Below, piece by piece: positions 13,601-24,396 of a stretch of 64,000 bases of DNA. The first letter of the stretch is position 1. Each line of letters begins with the position of its first letter. A program made the translations under genes and the position numbers. The DNA is from Physcomitrium patens. Its lineage: Eukaryota > Streptophyta > Bryopsida > Funariales > Funariaceae. The stretch covers positions 9,909,968 to 9,973,967 of the forward strand of contig NC_037262.1 of NCBI RefSeq assembly GCF_000002425.4. The letters run 5' to 3'. Under the pieces are notes generated by a model. The model ran no database searches. It was not told the DNA's origin and saw nothing but the letters and a program-made list of their open reading frames with translations.

Positions 13601-14780
13601 TTTGCGAACGACGGGATCCTCACACTAAAACAATCTACACCAGATCGCGAACATACGAAGTCATCAGTCGATTATACTCTCCCAGAGTCTGCACAGCAGC
13701 AGATCAACTGACCATCATGGAGTAGTTTAATATTATCGGCGTGTTAGCAGAACATCCAAAGCCAGACAAACAGGTCACATGTTTCGCCAATTGGCAGTCC
13801 CAGTCCTCAGCAAATTGTTGTCACTGTAGCTGGTAAGAGAGATTGCTGAGCGAAAGGACTCTGCTGGTGGCGTCGATAGTGGAATCATGCAGGCGTGGGG
13901 TAATCCCATGATTTCGAAAAGCTACAAGCATGATAGAGAGGGAGATGACCTTTCAACCGAACTCCAGAATCTTCGTCTGGTTCTACAAATGTAATTGGGG
14001 AAAAGGTATTCCTCACAGCGGGATCATGGTCCACTGGGAAAACAGATGTCCTCACTTCACTTTGACCACTATGTAACTTTTCTTGTGCACAGTTGCACAC
14101 GGGTCATTCTACAACCTATTCACTCTCACATTGCTGTATGTCTCCTCACTGTCCTTAATATTTGACTTCGCCGGCAATGAAGGCATTTCAGTTATGGTAG
14201 AAACTTTAGAATCGGTAGTTAGGTTGAATTTTCTTATCCTTGCGCACTCGATGTTCTCATAGTTTGTTGTTGCAACATCGCATCCTTAGGCTGTTGTGTT
14301 ACTCTAGTCTCCTACAGATTCTCTACAGGTTCCACACAGGCATCATCATTTCCCTCTCGAAGAAGTAGTGACAGGTTGTGCTACAAAACAGTCATTGGTT
14401 TTCATTCAACATATTCTTGATCTGCTTGTGCTGCGTGCAGCACTATGCGAGCTCTTTCTGTGGATGCTTTTCACTACTTATAGGCGGCTTACTGAGGTGT
14501 TCCCGAAATTGAAAGTACTGCTGGGGTCGTCGATCTTACAGTTGCTCTCCAAAGGTTTTATGCGGACTGTTGGCATTGTGCATATATTTTTTAGGCTGAT
14601 TCAGCTTACAGTAACGCAAACACATGAAGAGCCTTGTATTCATGCTTGCATGTGAAGTTGGTGAACAGCTTCGTTAGTGTTGGAGGATTACACTGAGAGA
14701 GAGGTATATACTCAGGACCGCTCATTACCCGTTCCTGAAAAAAGTCATTAATTAATTAGTCTTGTCGGCATCTGTTTCAG
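10601..14780. other. Balanced-composition region, no confirmed gene; possible leader of the arabinogalactan peptide gene
   Basis: GC content rises compared with the left neighbour, but no open frame resembles a protein family. A GA-rich tract at 11084-11098 looks like plant 5' leader sequence. An ATG|GTGAGT donor-like site lies at 11514-11515, and a TTTCAG acceptor-like site ends at 14780, just before the arabinogalactan peptide start. A spliced leader of about 3.3 kb is therefore possible but unproven. A short acceptor-to-donor segment at 12430-12476 also looks exon-like but encodes nothing recognisable. Confidence 0.35.
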
Positions 14781-14802
14781 ATTCTTATCCTTCACCAAGT
14801 CG

Positions 14803-14997
14803 ATGGCATCCACCAGCGCTGTGAGCTCGGCGATGGTCGTTCTTGCAGTCATATACAGCGTCGCAGTCATGGCCAATGCTCAGGCCACAGCTCCTGCTCC
14901 TCCACCCGATAATGCCGCCTCCTTGTTGATGCCTTCGTTTGTGGCGTCAGCCATGGGTGTGATTCTCACCCTCTTCGCAACCCGAATGCTCTGGTAA
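14803..14997 (+). CDS. Arabinogalactan peptide (AG-peptide), 64 residues
   Basis: This is a small cell-surface proteoglycan backbone, predicted to be secreted, hydroxylated on proline, heavily arabinogalactosylated and GPI-anchored. All three expected parts are visible. There is an N-terminal signal peptide of about 26 residues, ending around VAVMANA. A very short Ala/Pro/Thr core follows, QATAPAPPPDNAA; an N-terminal Gln after cleavage is typical of AGPs. The C-terminus is a hydrophobic tail, SFVASAMGVILTLFATRM, fitting a GPI-attachment signal after the small residues N/A/A/S. Length agrees with AG-peptides (about 60-70 residues). The ATG is the first in the reading frame, 22 bases after a TTTCAG site that could end a leader intron. 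The frame closes with TAA directly after CTCTGG. The gene is a single coding exon and stands alone. Confidence 0.85.
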   Translation: MASTSAVSSAMVVLAVIYSVAVMANAQATAPAPPPDNAASLLMPSFVASAMGVILTLFATRMLW

Positions 14998-15235
14998 GCA
15001 TACCGAAGTCTCCAACGACGGAGTAGACCATGTTTGCCGTGATTGAGGAGCCGCTATGACGACTGTTTCACTTAGCAGCTAAGATCACGAAGATCAGCAA
15101 TTTTATCCATTGCGCAAGACACTCTCCTCGTGCTTTGGATATCCAGGTTAACATGGTGCGCAGATTGCAGTAGTCAGGATTCCTCATGCCCTCGATCATC
15201 AACTATACATAGTGGAATCTGTGTTCAAAGCAGAG

Positions 15236-15299
15236 AATAAACGATGATGTGTACTATTGAGGTTTTGTCCACAACATGGTGTTTCCAGAAAACAATAAA
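15236..15299 (+). terminator. Two AATAAA polyadenylation signals of the AG-peptide gene
   Basis: AATAAA occurs at 15236-15241 and again at 15294-15299, about 240 and 300 bases downstream of the AG-peptide stop codon. This is a normal 3' untranslated length for a plant gene. Confidence 0.55.
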
Positions 15300-17911
15300 C
15301 ATCACAGAAAAGGAAGGGCTGCTTCGATTTCCTTCAGCTGATTGTGCACTCTAAACCCACACCGACTGCGTCAAAAATTCTCATTCTTTGCTACATTCGA
15401 TAAACTCATGCTCATATTCCTTTCAAATCATGCTGCAACACACTTCGTGTCTGCATGTGAGGAAATCAGAATAGATATATACTGCTGGAAATTTGCACTT
15501 CGTGTTCCAGTGTACATCCTTCTGCCTCGTTGTAACAACCCAGTTTTTGTTTTTGCTACTTCATGAGAAGATATGATGATTCTACCTTGACACATTTGTA
15601 AGAAGTTTGCATGTGCCGTTGTTGTTTCCCCATCACCACCGACATCTCCAAATGATCAGGACTCATTCTAAAAACTCTATTTCAGCTTTGGCCTAATCTG
15701 AATGCATGCAATTATGTTGCAGTTGAGTAGGTTGATAACTGCTGCTGCAGTTGGAATGGAAACACACACCAAAGTAGCGGGATTCTCAGACCTAAAAGCA
15801 TCATTTAAATGTGCATTTAAATGTTTATTTATTTATTTATATTTGATTTAGTCAGTGTATACCCAATGCATTGATTACATGGGTAAGTACATGACATTAA
15901 AGGACCATGGATCCAAAAACTAGGTGGTGAATGAAGCACTATTACTAATATTAGACTAAATATTAGGATATGTTAGATGCTAAGCTAGTGTGTAAAATTA
16001 TAGTGTCATAAAGAAGACTCAAAGTTCACCTTATGTATAACTATAGTGCCATAACTACATGCCATATATTAGAGACCAACTTGTGTTAAATGTGTTGAGT
16101 TTGGAAGATATGTTCTTTGCAAATATAACTTGTTTTTAAGAGAATATTGATTATGTTTTTGATTTAAATGACTTCTTCTTTTCTTTGACCTTATAGATTT
16201 CATCAAGATTTTTTTATTATTTGAAAGTAGTTAAGTTCCATGGTTACTATTGTTTTTAAATAAGTTTTCTATTAAGGTTTGCAATATAGGCCATAATATG
16301 AATGCATGATTATTAATAACAAGTTTAGAGATCAAAGATTCTCCCTTCAAATGAATAGTCTAGAAACTTCATCATCTTCATCAACCTCTTTTACTTTGGT
16401 AACAACTCTAATCACTTTTACATAGCCTTGTGTGTAAGGTAATCATATGTTAGTAGATCTAGTATTTTACAAAGATGAAAGTTTATAGTAAACATATGAG
16501 AGTCTTAATTGATTCTCAAATTTTTATTTTATTATTTTAGATCTTAACATGAGAGATTAATTGTTGGCAATCATATTAAAAGTTGTGGTGGCCTAATTGA
16601 AAGATATAACCTAACAAGAGGGTTTTTTTTGAACTAGATTATCCTATCCAATCATGGAATTGAGGAGACTTCAAGCGTGCACCAAGTATGCATTGCCAAG
16701 ACCAAACATATCTTTTTTAGAAAGATGTAACCAAGAAATTGATGCACCACAATATACTTTATAAATGAGTTATATTATGCACCACAATATCTCTTATATG
16801 AAACAACTCAAGAGAATAAATCAATAGAATAAATCAAAGGAGACAAAAACCATCTCTAATTCGTTGCATATCTCATTGTAAAGTGAAGCATTAATTCAAC
16901 TATTAATCAATCACATATCAAAATCTACATGTTGTTGTCTTAGATTGTCTAGAGTAGTATTGCAAGATCACTAGACATAGAATTCAAAAGCTCCCATTGA
17001 ATAAATAAACTAACAAATATCTTCCATTGGCCACATTTTTTGTGGCCAATAGCACAAGTTTCCACTAGTAATTTATAAAACACTAAATTCATATCCATAG
17101 AGAATGTCCATTTTATCTATTGAAGTGAGCAATATAAATTTAAAAAACTTGCAGCGGCATTAATAAAAATTGTGATGGCATGTGATCAACAAAAGTTGTA
17201 GCAATAGCAAAAATTATAGTTGCAATAGCTATAACAATAGTAGCATTAGCAACTTCTAACATATATACATATGAAAACCATACATACATACATACATACA
17301 TGTATATAATTTATACTAAATAATAAATAAATTCAGTTTGAAAAAATAATTGAAAGGTTAAATTAATAATTTAAAGCTAAAAGTATAAAAGTTTAACTTT
17401 TGTCTTTCAAGTATTCTTCACAACAATTGTATTGTTTTGCAAGTTCATTCTCATTAATGACTTTGTATTTATTACAAACATTTTATTTACTATGGAGGTG
17501 AGTTGGACGTTTCACATTCCATTTGCACTTGCCTACCATGGGAATATACACAAGCTAGCAAACAACAGGAAAAACATGTTTCCAATTTAATCAGTTTCTC
17601 CATTTATTTACATACATTACAAAAGCCAAGAGCACTTGGCCTCCGAAGACAATCACATGTCTGGACGCTTTGAGCTACTCTAAAACATGTTAGCTGCTAA
17701 ACAAATAGGTTAAAAGCTAAGCTAGTTAGATCATTAACTGTCCATGATTTAATAAATTGTGTTATATTCATTGGATACTGCTCTTAGAAAAAAGGTTAGG
17801 AACAGCGAGGATAGAATGGATACCCACATGTCTCTCATCCAATTATACGGAACGTGAGGTTATTGGCACCGTCTATTATAGCTAGAATATAAAAGAATGT
17901 CTACTTTGGTG
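15300..17911. other. Intergenic DNA, AT-rich, with a CATA microsatellite
   Basis: No gene is recognised. AT content rises after about 15800. A (CATA)n tract lies at 17280-17302. The DNA just left of 17911 should be the 3' untranslated region of the minus-strand GGCT gene; TTTATT at 17603-17608 is a minus-strand AATAAA and could serve as its polyadenylation signal. Confidence 0.5.
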
Positions 17912-19130
17912 CTATGAGGCAATTCCAACACAGTTCTGCAACAGCGTTCGATCGTCGAAACTCTTCTCGTATATCTTTGCCAGGTTCCCTTTCTTGAAAT
18001 CTTTCAGCTGCCATTGCTCATACTCCTCTATAACCTTTCGAACCTCATTTGCGAGCTCGATGATATACTCATCCACACAACCTGCATCGTCAGGCAACTA
18101 ACATGTTAGAATTCCATCTTGAAAGCCAAGTACAGTGGTGCAAACACAGCAACTTGAAGATCATAGACATGCACATGAGCAGTGTATTCAGATTGTGGAG
18201 AAACAAAAAAAAAAACAAAACAACAGAAGAACTGGCATTAGCTCAAATCCACTTAAATAAGTTAAGACTTACCAATTGCATACAAGGACTTCTCTAGCCG
18301 AAACAAATATTCGAAATTTGGACCGGCAGGGCCCGACGCCGTGGCTATTTGGTTCGCCATGTCTCCTAGGGGAGCTGGCCCCAAGTAATACGGATTCTTC
18401 AACATGTCAGGGGATCCAATATATACAAGAACTCCAGTGATAGCTGGTTTGTTAGGGGACTCCTCTGTGTAGAAGTCGACGAAAGCCTGTACATCGTACT
18501 CAAACTCTCGTATCGCAAGATACTGCACCCACAAATGTTGGATATCAGATTTATCATCTTTCTTATAACAAATAAAAAAGGATGGTTCTAACACAAGATT
18601 AGAAAATGCGAGCACCACGGCGTGTATCAACATAACAGTCCTGACTGACAACATACATTACGAAAGACGTAGTGAAACTTACCGAGAGTACTAGTTGTTC
18701 AGCTTCATAGCCTGAGATTTTGAAGGCACAACCCGTTGTCCGTTCACCTTCTTGTGGCTCCAACGTGACCGTCCGTCCAGGGTACTCAGGTGTACCTCTG
18801 TGATCAGTGCTGGCTGCAAAGTAACTCAGGATTATTAGAGTGCTATTCGTGGCAATTCAAAAAAATAGCTATCGTAACCCTAAAATGCTTGTAATGTTCA
18901 TTCGCGTACTGCAGTGTAACTTTTTGAAGAAGAATCACGACAATAAAACAAGCTGAGTAGAATTGCAAGGGGCCGTCATGGTGGAAATAATCTCCTTAAC
19001 ACAATGCGACTCCCTAGTTACCTTGATTGAAAACACGTGTGTAGCCTTTGATGAACCCTACCACACGCTCCTCATATTCAAAACCCGCATTCCATATTAG
19101 AGAGCCATAGCCAAAAACCCAGAGTACCAT
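17912..19130 (-). CDS. ChaC/GGCT2-type gamma-glutamylcyclotransferase (glutathione-specific), 219 residues
   Basis: This cytosolic enzyme cleaves glutathione to 5-oxoproline and Cys-Gly as part of the gamma-glutamyl cycle. Four coding exons on the minus strand join in phase: 19130-19022, 18813-18683, 18522-18273 and 18081-17912, giving 660 bases including the TAG stop. Residues 1-14 are [14 protein letters not shown], holding the substrate-loop YGSL signature. [17 protein letters not shown] follows, then [10 protein letters not shown], whose Glu at about position 86 corresponds to the family catalytic glutamate. [20 protein letters not shown] and [10 protein letters not shown] are both diagnostic, and [13 protein letters not shown] comes near the end. 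Length fits the plant GGCT2 proteins (about 215-225). The C-terminal tail after VRKV is lineage-specific. A CAG at about 19140 could close a leader intron. No damage was seen, so the gene looks functional. Plant homologues are often stress-induced; nothing in the sequence proves that here. Confidence 0.94.
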
Positions 19131-21700
19131 TTTTATCGACCTGTATACGTCCGCAATCATCACATGTTTCGGTATCAGTTACACCTCAGCGGCGTGAAGC
19201 AAAATCAATTCAAAGACAAATATTCAACCTCGACTGCACCATTCAACTTCCTCACGTCCTCCTAGCATCTTTGTCTTACACGACAATTGCACGTGGAAAC
19301 AATACTTTTCAATCAAGTTGTCATTTATTTAGCACTGGAGAGAAGTCAAACGAGCTCGAACGCCTCAAGTGGACGCATTACCAGTAAATAGACTAGAATG
19401 TGCGTCGCACACAAGGATAAGCTTGAAAGCACTTTCAGAATCTTAGTTGTCTCCCAGCAACTGCTACGGAAGGATCGCTTCAAATGGTGTCTTCGAGTAG
19501 TGATAACGAGAACAGTCACGCTTAAAGGCAGAGTCCGCAGACACGACTAGGGAGGAGATGTAAACTTCAGCTATGCATTAATGTGCAAAGTAATGAAGAG
19601 TGAGTGATGACCACAAGATTCACGAGAAGGCTACGACACCCTTGTGAATACTATGTAAAGGAAGAGAAGGTGGTATATTAAATCCTGGGGTCATTTCTGT
19701 CTCCCTCCCGATCTCGCTATCTCCCCCAATTACAACAGCAACCTGTCTGGATTCCTTCAAGGATTCGTTCTAGAGGTTGATCTCAATCACTACCTAGTGG
19801 AAAAATGCAAATGCGACTAGCAGAAAGGCTGGGCAAGAGCACGACTCAAAAGTCACTGCAGACGACTGCGCAGCTGTGTTGACAATGGCATCACGAGGGA
19901 GAGAATTGCCGCTCCCAGATTCATATCAATCGATAACGCATGGTAGAAGGTCGTTCCTGCTGTGGCTAGCATTCACTCCAACTCTGCAGTATAAGGTAAC
20001 TAGCTCGCCACCAAAATGAGACAAAATCCGAAGCTGCTTCGCTCTGCACCTTGTGCGAAGAAAACAAAGATGCCCCACGCTCGCCGGAGAGTACCACACT
20101 AAATTCATACAAACAATCGTAAGTACAAAAATTTAGCTAAATCTCCCACAAGATCTGTGCAGGCCACTCGAGACGGATTCGGTGGTGAGTCTGTTGTCTG
20201 CGCAGCCAGCGGCGAGCGGCATGGAGCACGCGCACAACTCTCGCCTCGACACCAGCAGCACGCAACTGGGAGATAAAGCCTGCCTTCCACTGAACCACTT
20301 TCAAGAGGCGAGGAATATGAACTGGCCCAGGTGACGGATGAACGAACAAACGACAACACGGCCGACTTTCTACAGTGCAATGTGACTTTTTAACAATATT
20401 TAAAATTAAACTCTGGTGAACAAGAATACGCGGCCCTCACCACCACAATTATCACGATTCGGGAAAATATTTCTCGTGGGTTGCGTTGTAGGTGGATTGA
20501 TTTGTAAATCATTATGTCACCCTAGCCATTTGCTTCGGATATTACGAAGAGGCGATCCGTGTTGCAGTGGCAGCAGATTCCTGTCATACAACTCACCATG
20601 TCCCCTGATTTGCACCGCAAATACCCTAGATTCCTGTCATACAACGCACCGTGTCCCCTGATTTGCACCGCAAATACCCTAGATTCCTGAAAACAGAAGG
20701 GCTAGAGGGGGTAGCGATGGACGACGAACGAACGATCTAGGAGTGGGTGTGGCTACGTGTGCGCCCAGTGCCTTTGTTTCTCGGCGTTGCTCTCGGAGAC
20801 TCAAAAAAGCTTATTATCAAAACACACTCTCCTGTTTTTTTTTCTTCCACTTGAAACTTCTTTTCGTTCTTCACCTTCTGGACCATTGGCGAGGATCCGA
20901 TAATCCCATGTTGCCTCTGGCCCACCGCTTAGGCAATCGGCTCCGCTAGATCCATCCAGGAGAACCTGCGCATCCGTAGCGATTGAAAGCAGTTGCTACC
21001 AGCAGTCATCAAACTCAAAAACCAAACCCGATCGCCTTTCATTCTCCATCACACACAGAAAAAAATTTGCGAATGTCATTTCACGATGATTATTTGTTGA
21101 CTTCCCCTGCATTTGTGAACTAATACCCAACAAAAATTTAAATCACAAGCTGTCGTACAGCAGACCATATTCTTGGAAAAGCGTTATTTAAAACCGATTC
21201 AGTCTAACTAAATTCTGCATGTGAAGCTCTCCACTGGTCATCCCCGTCTTCCCCTTCCAAAACACTCGGTGGACAGCTCGAAATAAAACCGAATCGAATG
21301 CGATGAAAAAAGTTAAACCTACTGGGAGTCACCTCGCGACGAGATACTGAGCCAACACGAGCACCGCGGGTTGTCCCGAAACGCGATTTCTTCGATATGA
21401 ATTTAGAACCCGGAGAGCTGACAACGCGGTACAGAGAATCTGTCATGTATGTATTTATAGAAACACCGAAATCATGTCCCGGTGCATAACAACGGTGCAT
21501 TGAACCGGGTCATCCGTCTTCAATGCCTTTCAAACTACTAACCCTCTCCCTCACCGAACCCTAAACTCTAAAACAACCAACACGAGATATGGTCTGTGTC
21601 TACGATACACAGTACACGGAAACAATGGTAGTCCTTTGGGGCGTTAGAGCTCACCCACAAGAATGAATATCAATGATTTTTAAAAAAAAACTCAATTTCA
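19131..21700. other. Upstream region of the GGCT gene and intergenic DNA
   Basis: Composition is balanced, but no protein family is recognised in any frame. It should include the GGCT promoter and leader (reading left from 19130); a pyrimidine-rich stretch at 19690-19740 would be purine-rich GA leader sequence on the minus strand. A 53-base tandem duplication lies at 20578-20689. Isolated CCCTAAA words near 21559 are too few to be telomeric. Confidence 0.4.
20578..20689. repeat. 53-bp tandem duplication (two copies plus a 6-base start)
   Basis: Copies at 20578-20630 and 20631-20683 differ at two positions by eye, and a third partial copy (TTCCTG) starts at 20684. Confidence 0.95.
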
Positions 21701-21703
21701 AGA

Positions 21704-21734
<31 letters not shown>

Positions 21735-21739
21735 TATAG

Positions 21740-21918
21740 GGAATTGTTACATTCACCCAAGCATTTACTAAATCAATATACCCATCCTAAACATTGTCAA
21801 AAAATTCTCTACTATTGGATCTGCATTGGTCAAAAACCAATGAAAAAATGGTTAGATCCTCACACAATGTTGATGGGTGGGTCAATTTAGTAAATACATG
21901 GGTTAATTTAACAATTTT
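21740..21918. mobile_element. Foldback / MITE-like element between TA microsatellites
   Basis: The left arm from 21742 (AATTGTTAC..., through ACCCA and ATTTACTAAAT to ACCCATC) is an imperfect inverted match of the right arm ending at 21918. Read in reverse complement, the right arm shows AATTGTTAAATTAACCCA, then ATTTACTAAATTGACCC. The arms are about 60-90 bases each with a short centre, so almost the whole element can fold into a hairpin. It is bordered by (TA)n tracts at 21712-21738 and 21949-21979, consistent with insertion into TA-rich DNA. No transposase is encoded. The superfamily cannot be assigned because the target duplication is masked by the TA repeats. Confidence 0.6.
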
Positions 21919-21948
21919 TCTCTCTTTGTACATATGTATATATGTATG

Positions 21949-21979
<31 letters not shown>

Positions 21980-22127
21980 TGCTAATTGATATCATCTATT
22001 GTAGAAAAAATATTACTTGTTAGACATTATTAATCATGAAAGTTAGCATGTTGATGGCAAGATGGAAATCATCTTTGGTAGTGTCGTACAATTTGCTTTT
22101 ATCATGGTGGCCATGTGATTTTGTTTT

Positions 22128-22463
22128 TGTTGAGAATGTTTAGAAAGACACAAGAGTAATAGTAAGTCATATACACACATAAGAGTAGTAGTAAGTCATA
22201 CACACAAGAGAGAAAAATTGTTAAATTTTTACATATGTACAAAGAGAGAAAAATTGTAAGTCATATACACACATATATCTAAAGAGAAAAAGCTTCACAC
22301 ATAAAAATCTGTTGATCTGGTTGTGTCTCGTATATAAGAAGAGAAAAAGGAGAGAAGATAAACAATACTTCTCCACTAGACTCTAAATATTGTAGCTATA
22401 ATATTTACTATATTCTATAGTAAATATTATGGAGAGCGCCGACTATATTTAATGATCTCAACA
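22128..22463 (-). repeat. Copia left (3') LTR, with an extra internal segment
   Basis: It has TG...CA ends and matches 47549-47821 along its length. It holds about 63 additional bases around 22213-22275 that the right copy lacks. Part of the extra DNA is an exact inverted match of 27 bases to 21911-21937. Confidence 0.93.
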
Positions 22464-22638
22464 CTCCTCCTCCCTCATCATAATATTTACATAATATAAA
22501 ATTTGTATAGAATAATGATCTATACTTTTCTGTGATCTTGCAAGATCAATAATTGTTGCCTCATTAAAACCTTATTTAGGAAAACCTTATTTTATTTAAG
22601 GACAAAACCATAGATGAAAGAAAAAGAATACAACATCA

Positions 22639-23175
22639 TGTCACGGATATACATATAATTACCTACAAGAGTCGATAAAAGTATGTAAAAGTAGATAAAA
22701 ATAGGTTAATTGTACAATATCTTCTAGAGAAGCTTCTAGAAGCTTTATAGACGCTACTTTGACCTTATAGGAGTCCATAGTTGACTTTTAGGTTAGAAAC
22801 TTGGTCAACAAGTTAGCCATGTGCTACACATGTTGGTAGCTTGAAGGACAAGCTAACTACGTAGTCCACTCATAGAAAACTTGCCTTGCAAGCAAAGACA
22901 TGTGGCCTAGAAAGTCAACACATATTAGAGGTCTTATAGAATATCGCCACGTGGCTTCTAGTTAGATAGTATATATAGAGGCAAGAGTGAAGCTCTCTTC
23001 ATTCTTGTCAACTCCTTTCTTGCTTCTAGTTTAGTTTCAAGGGTCTCCAGTTTTCTTGTCTTTTGGCAATAGCCATTCCAGTTTCTCTTTCAATATATAT
23101 ATTTGTTTATTTACCTCTCTTTGAGTGAAGGCTCACTTGTTTGAATTGTTTTTCATCGAGTTTTTGTCCTTGACA
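22639..23175 (+). repeat. Element A 5' LTR with TATA box, G-box and predicted transcript start
   Basis: TATATATAG lies at 22970-22978, and a palindromic CCACGTGG (G-box core CACGTG) at 22948-22955. Position 23001, 31 bases downstream of the TATA start, begins ATTCTTGTCAA; the 3' LTR has the unmutated ACTCTTGTCAA at the same place. This word is complementary to the sequence just outside the LTR. Confidence 0.93.
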
Positions 23176-23176
23176 G

Positions 23177-23188
23177 ATTGACAAGAGT
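23177..23188 (+). promoter_or_regulatory. Element A primer-binding site, self-complementary to its own transcript start
   Basis: ATTGACAAGAGT begins two bases after the 5' LTR. Its last eleven bases are the exact reverse complement of ACTCTTGTCAA at 30063-30073 in the 3' LTR R region. It does not begin with TGG, so it cannot pair with a tRNA CCA end. This is the arrangement known from Tf1 of fission yeast. Confidence 0.65.
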
Positions 23189-23386
23189 ACACTTACAATA
23201 TCAGAGCTTTGTTTTTCTTGAGTAAGAGTGGATTACCCCTTTCTCTTGACAAGACATAAGCATATTAGAAGTTTGCGGATTACCCACTTCTAAACTGATA
23301 TTGTTCTTAGTATCTTCTTTGTTATCAAGTCTTTCTTTTCTTTTGTCTTGAGCAGTATCAAACAAATTTTTCTTCTTAGTTTCATT

Positions 23387-24391
23387 ATGGCAGAGCTTGT
23401 TGAAATGAAGAGTGCAATGGCACAAATGCAAGAGCAAATGAGGGAGTTAATGCTTGCGATGCATCAACTCAATTCACCAACACAGGAAAGAACAAGAATA
23501 GCAGAAAGTGGGGATATAGAGATGATCGGAGCTGCTTCAACATCTGCAACAAATCATATTCCTTCTCCAATTGTACAACATCCTGTAAGCACTAGAGAAC
23601 CAAGAATTGCCTTACCCGAGAAATTTGATGGTACGAGATCAAAGTTTCGAGGGTTCATCAATCAAGTACAATTGGCAATTGAACTTCAACCGCAAAGCTA
23701 TCAAACTCCAAGATCACAAGTCAGGTTTATTGGCACTCTACTTTCTTGTTCTACATTATCGTGGTTTTTGTCTTTTCTTGAACAAGGAAATCCAATATTG
23801 GACAATTTGGAAGCTTTTTTGGCAGAGTTTTGATCTATGTATGGTGAACACGATGCAACTCATGTTGCAACAAATAAGATCCGAATTCTGCAACAAAGAA
23901 ATCGTTCAGTAACAGTGTATGCTTCACAATTTCGACAACTTGCAATTGACATCAAGTGGGATGATGCTGCACTCATTAGTCAATTTCTTTATGGATTGCA
24001 ATACGAAGTAAAGAAATTGATGCTCAACTTACCTGATCCTCAAACTTTGAGTCAAGCAATCGATTTTGCGGTAAAATGTGATAATCGACTTTTCGAATTT
24101 TGATCCGAGAATCATTCACGGGAACCTCAACGTTATTACTCAATGGCAACATCAACATCTTTTCCAAACGTACATTCGAAAGTAGAAGACATGTAAATTG
24201 ACGCAGTACGTTTTAAACCCCTAATTGAGCAACAAAAGATTCGTTGTCATCAAGAAGGATTATGTTTATATTACGGAGAACCTAAGCACATTGCTCAACA
24301 TTGTCCAAAGAAACGACGCAACTATAAAATGAGGGGTATGACGGTCAAAGAAGACAACATGTCAGAAAATGGATTCGTCCAGCTACAATAG
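23387..24391 (+). pseudogene. Element A gag (three internal stops)
   Basis: It starts MAELVEMKSAMAQMQEQM, a short coiled-coil-like stretch. The capsid region contains FDGTRSKFRGFINQVQLAI and later SMYGEHDATHVATNKIRIL. In-frame stops lie at 23831 (TGA), 24101 (TGA) and 24194 (TAA). In copy B the same three codons are CGA, CGA and CAA, so all three arose by C-to-T change. The zinc knuckle near 24262-24303 has lost its second cysteine (CLYYGEPKHIAQHC against CLYCGEPKHTAQRC in B). The frame closes with TAG at 24389. Pol lies in the -1 frame relative to gag. Confidence 0.88.
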
Positions 24392-24396
24392 GGACC

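Noticed and set aside
21550..21575. CCCTAAA-like telomere word
   Set aside because: Only isolated units, no array.
23196..23208. ATATCAGAGC-like word after the element A 5' LTR, as a tRNA-iMet primer site
   Set aside because: It lies about 21 bases from the LTR and lacks the TGG needed to pair with CCA. The site beside the LTR fits self-priming better. It may be a relic of an ancestral tRNA primer site.
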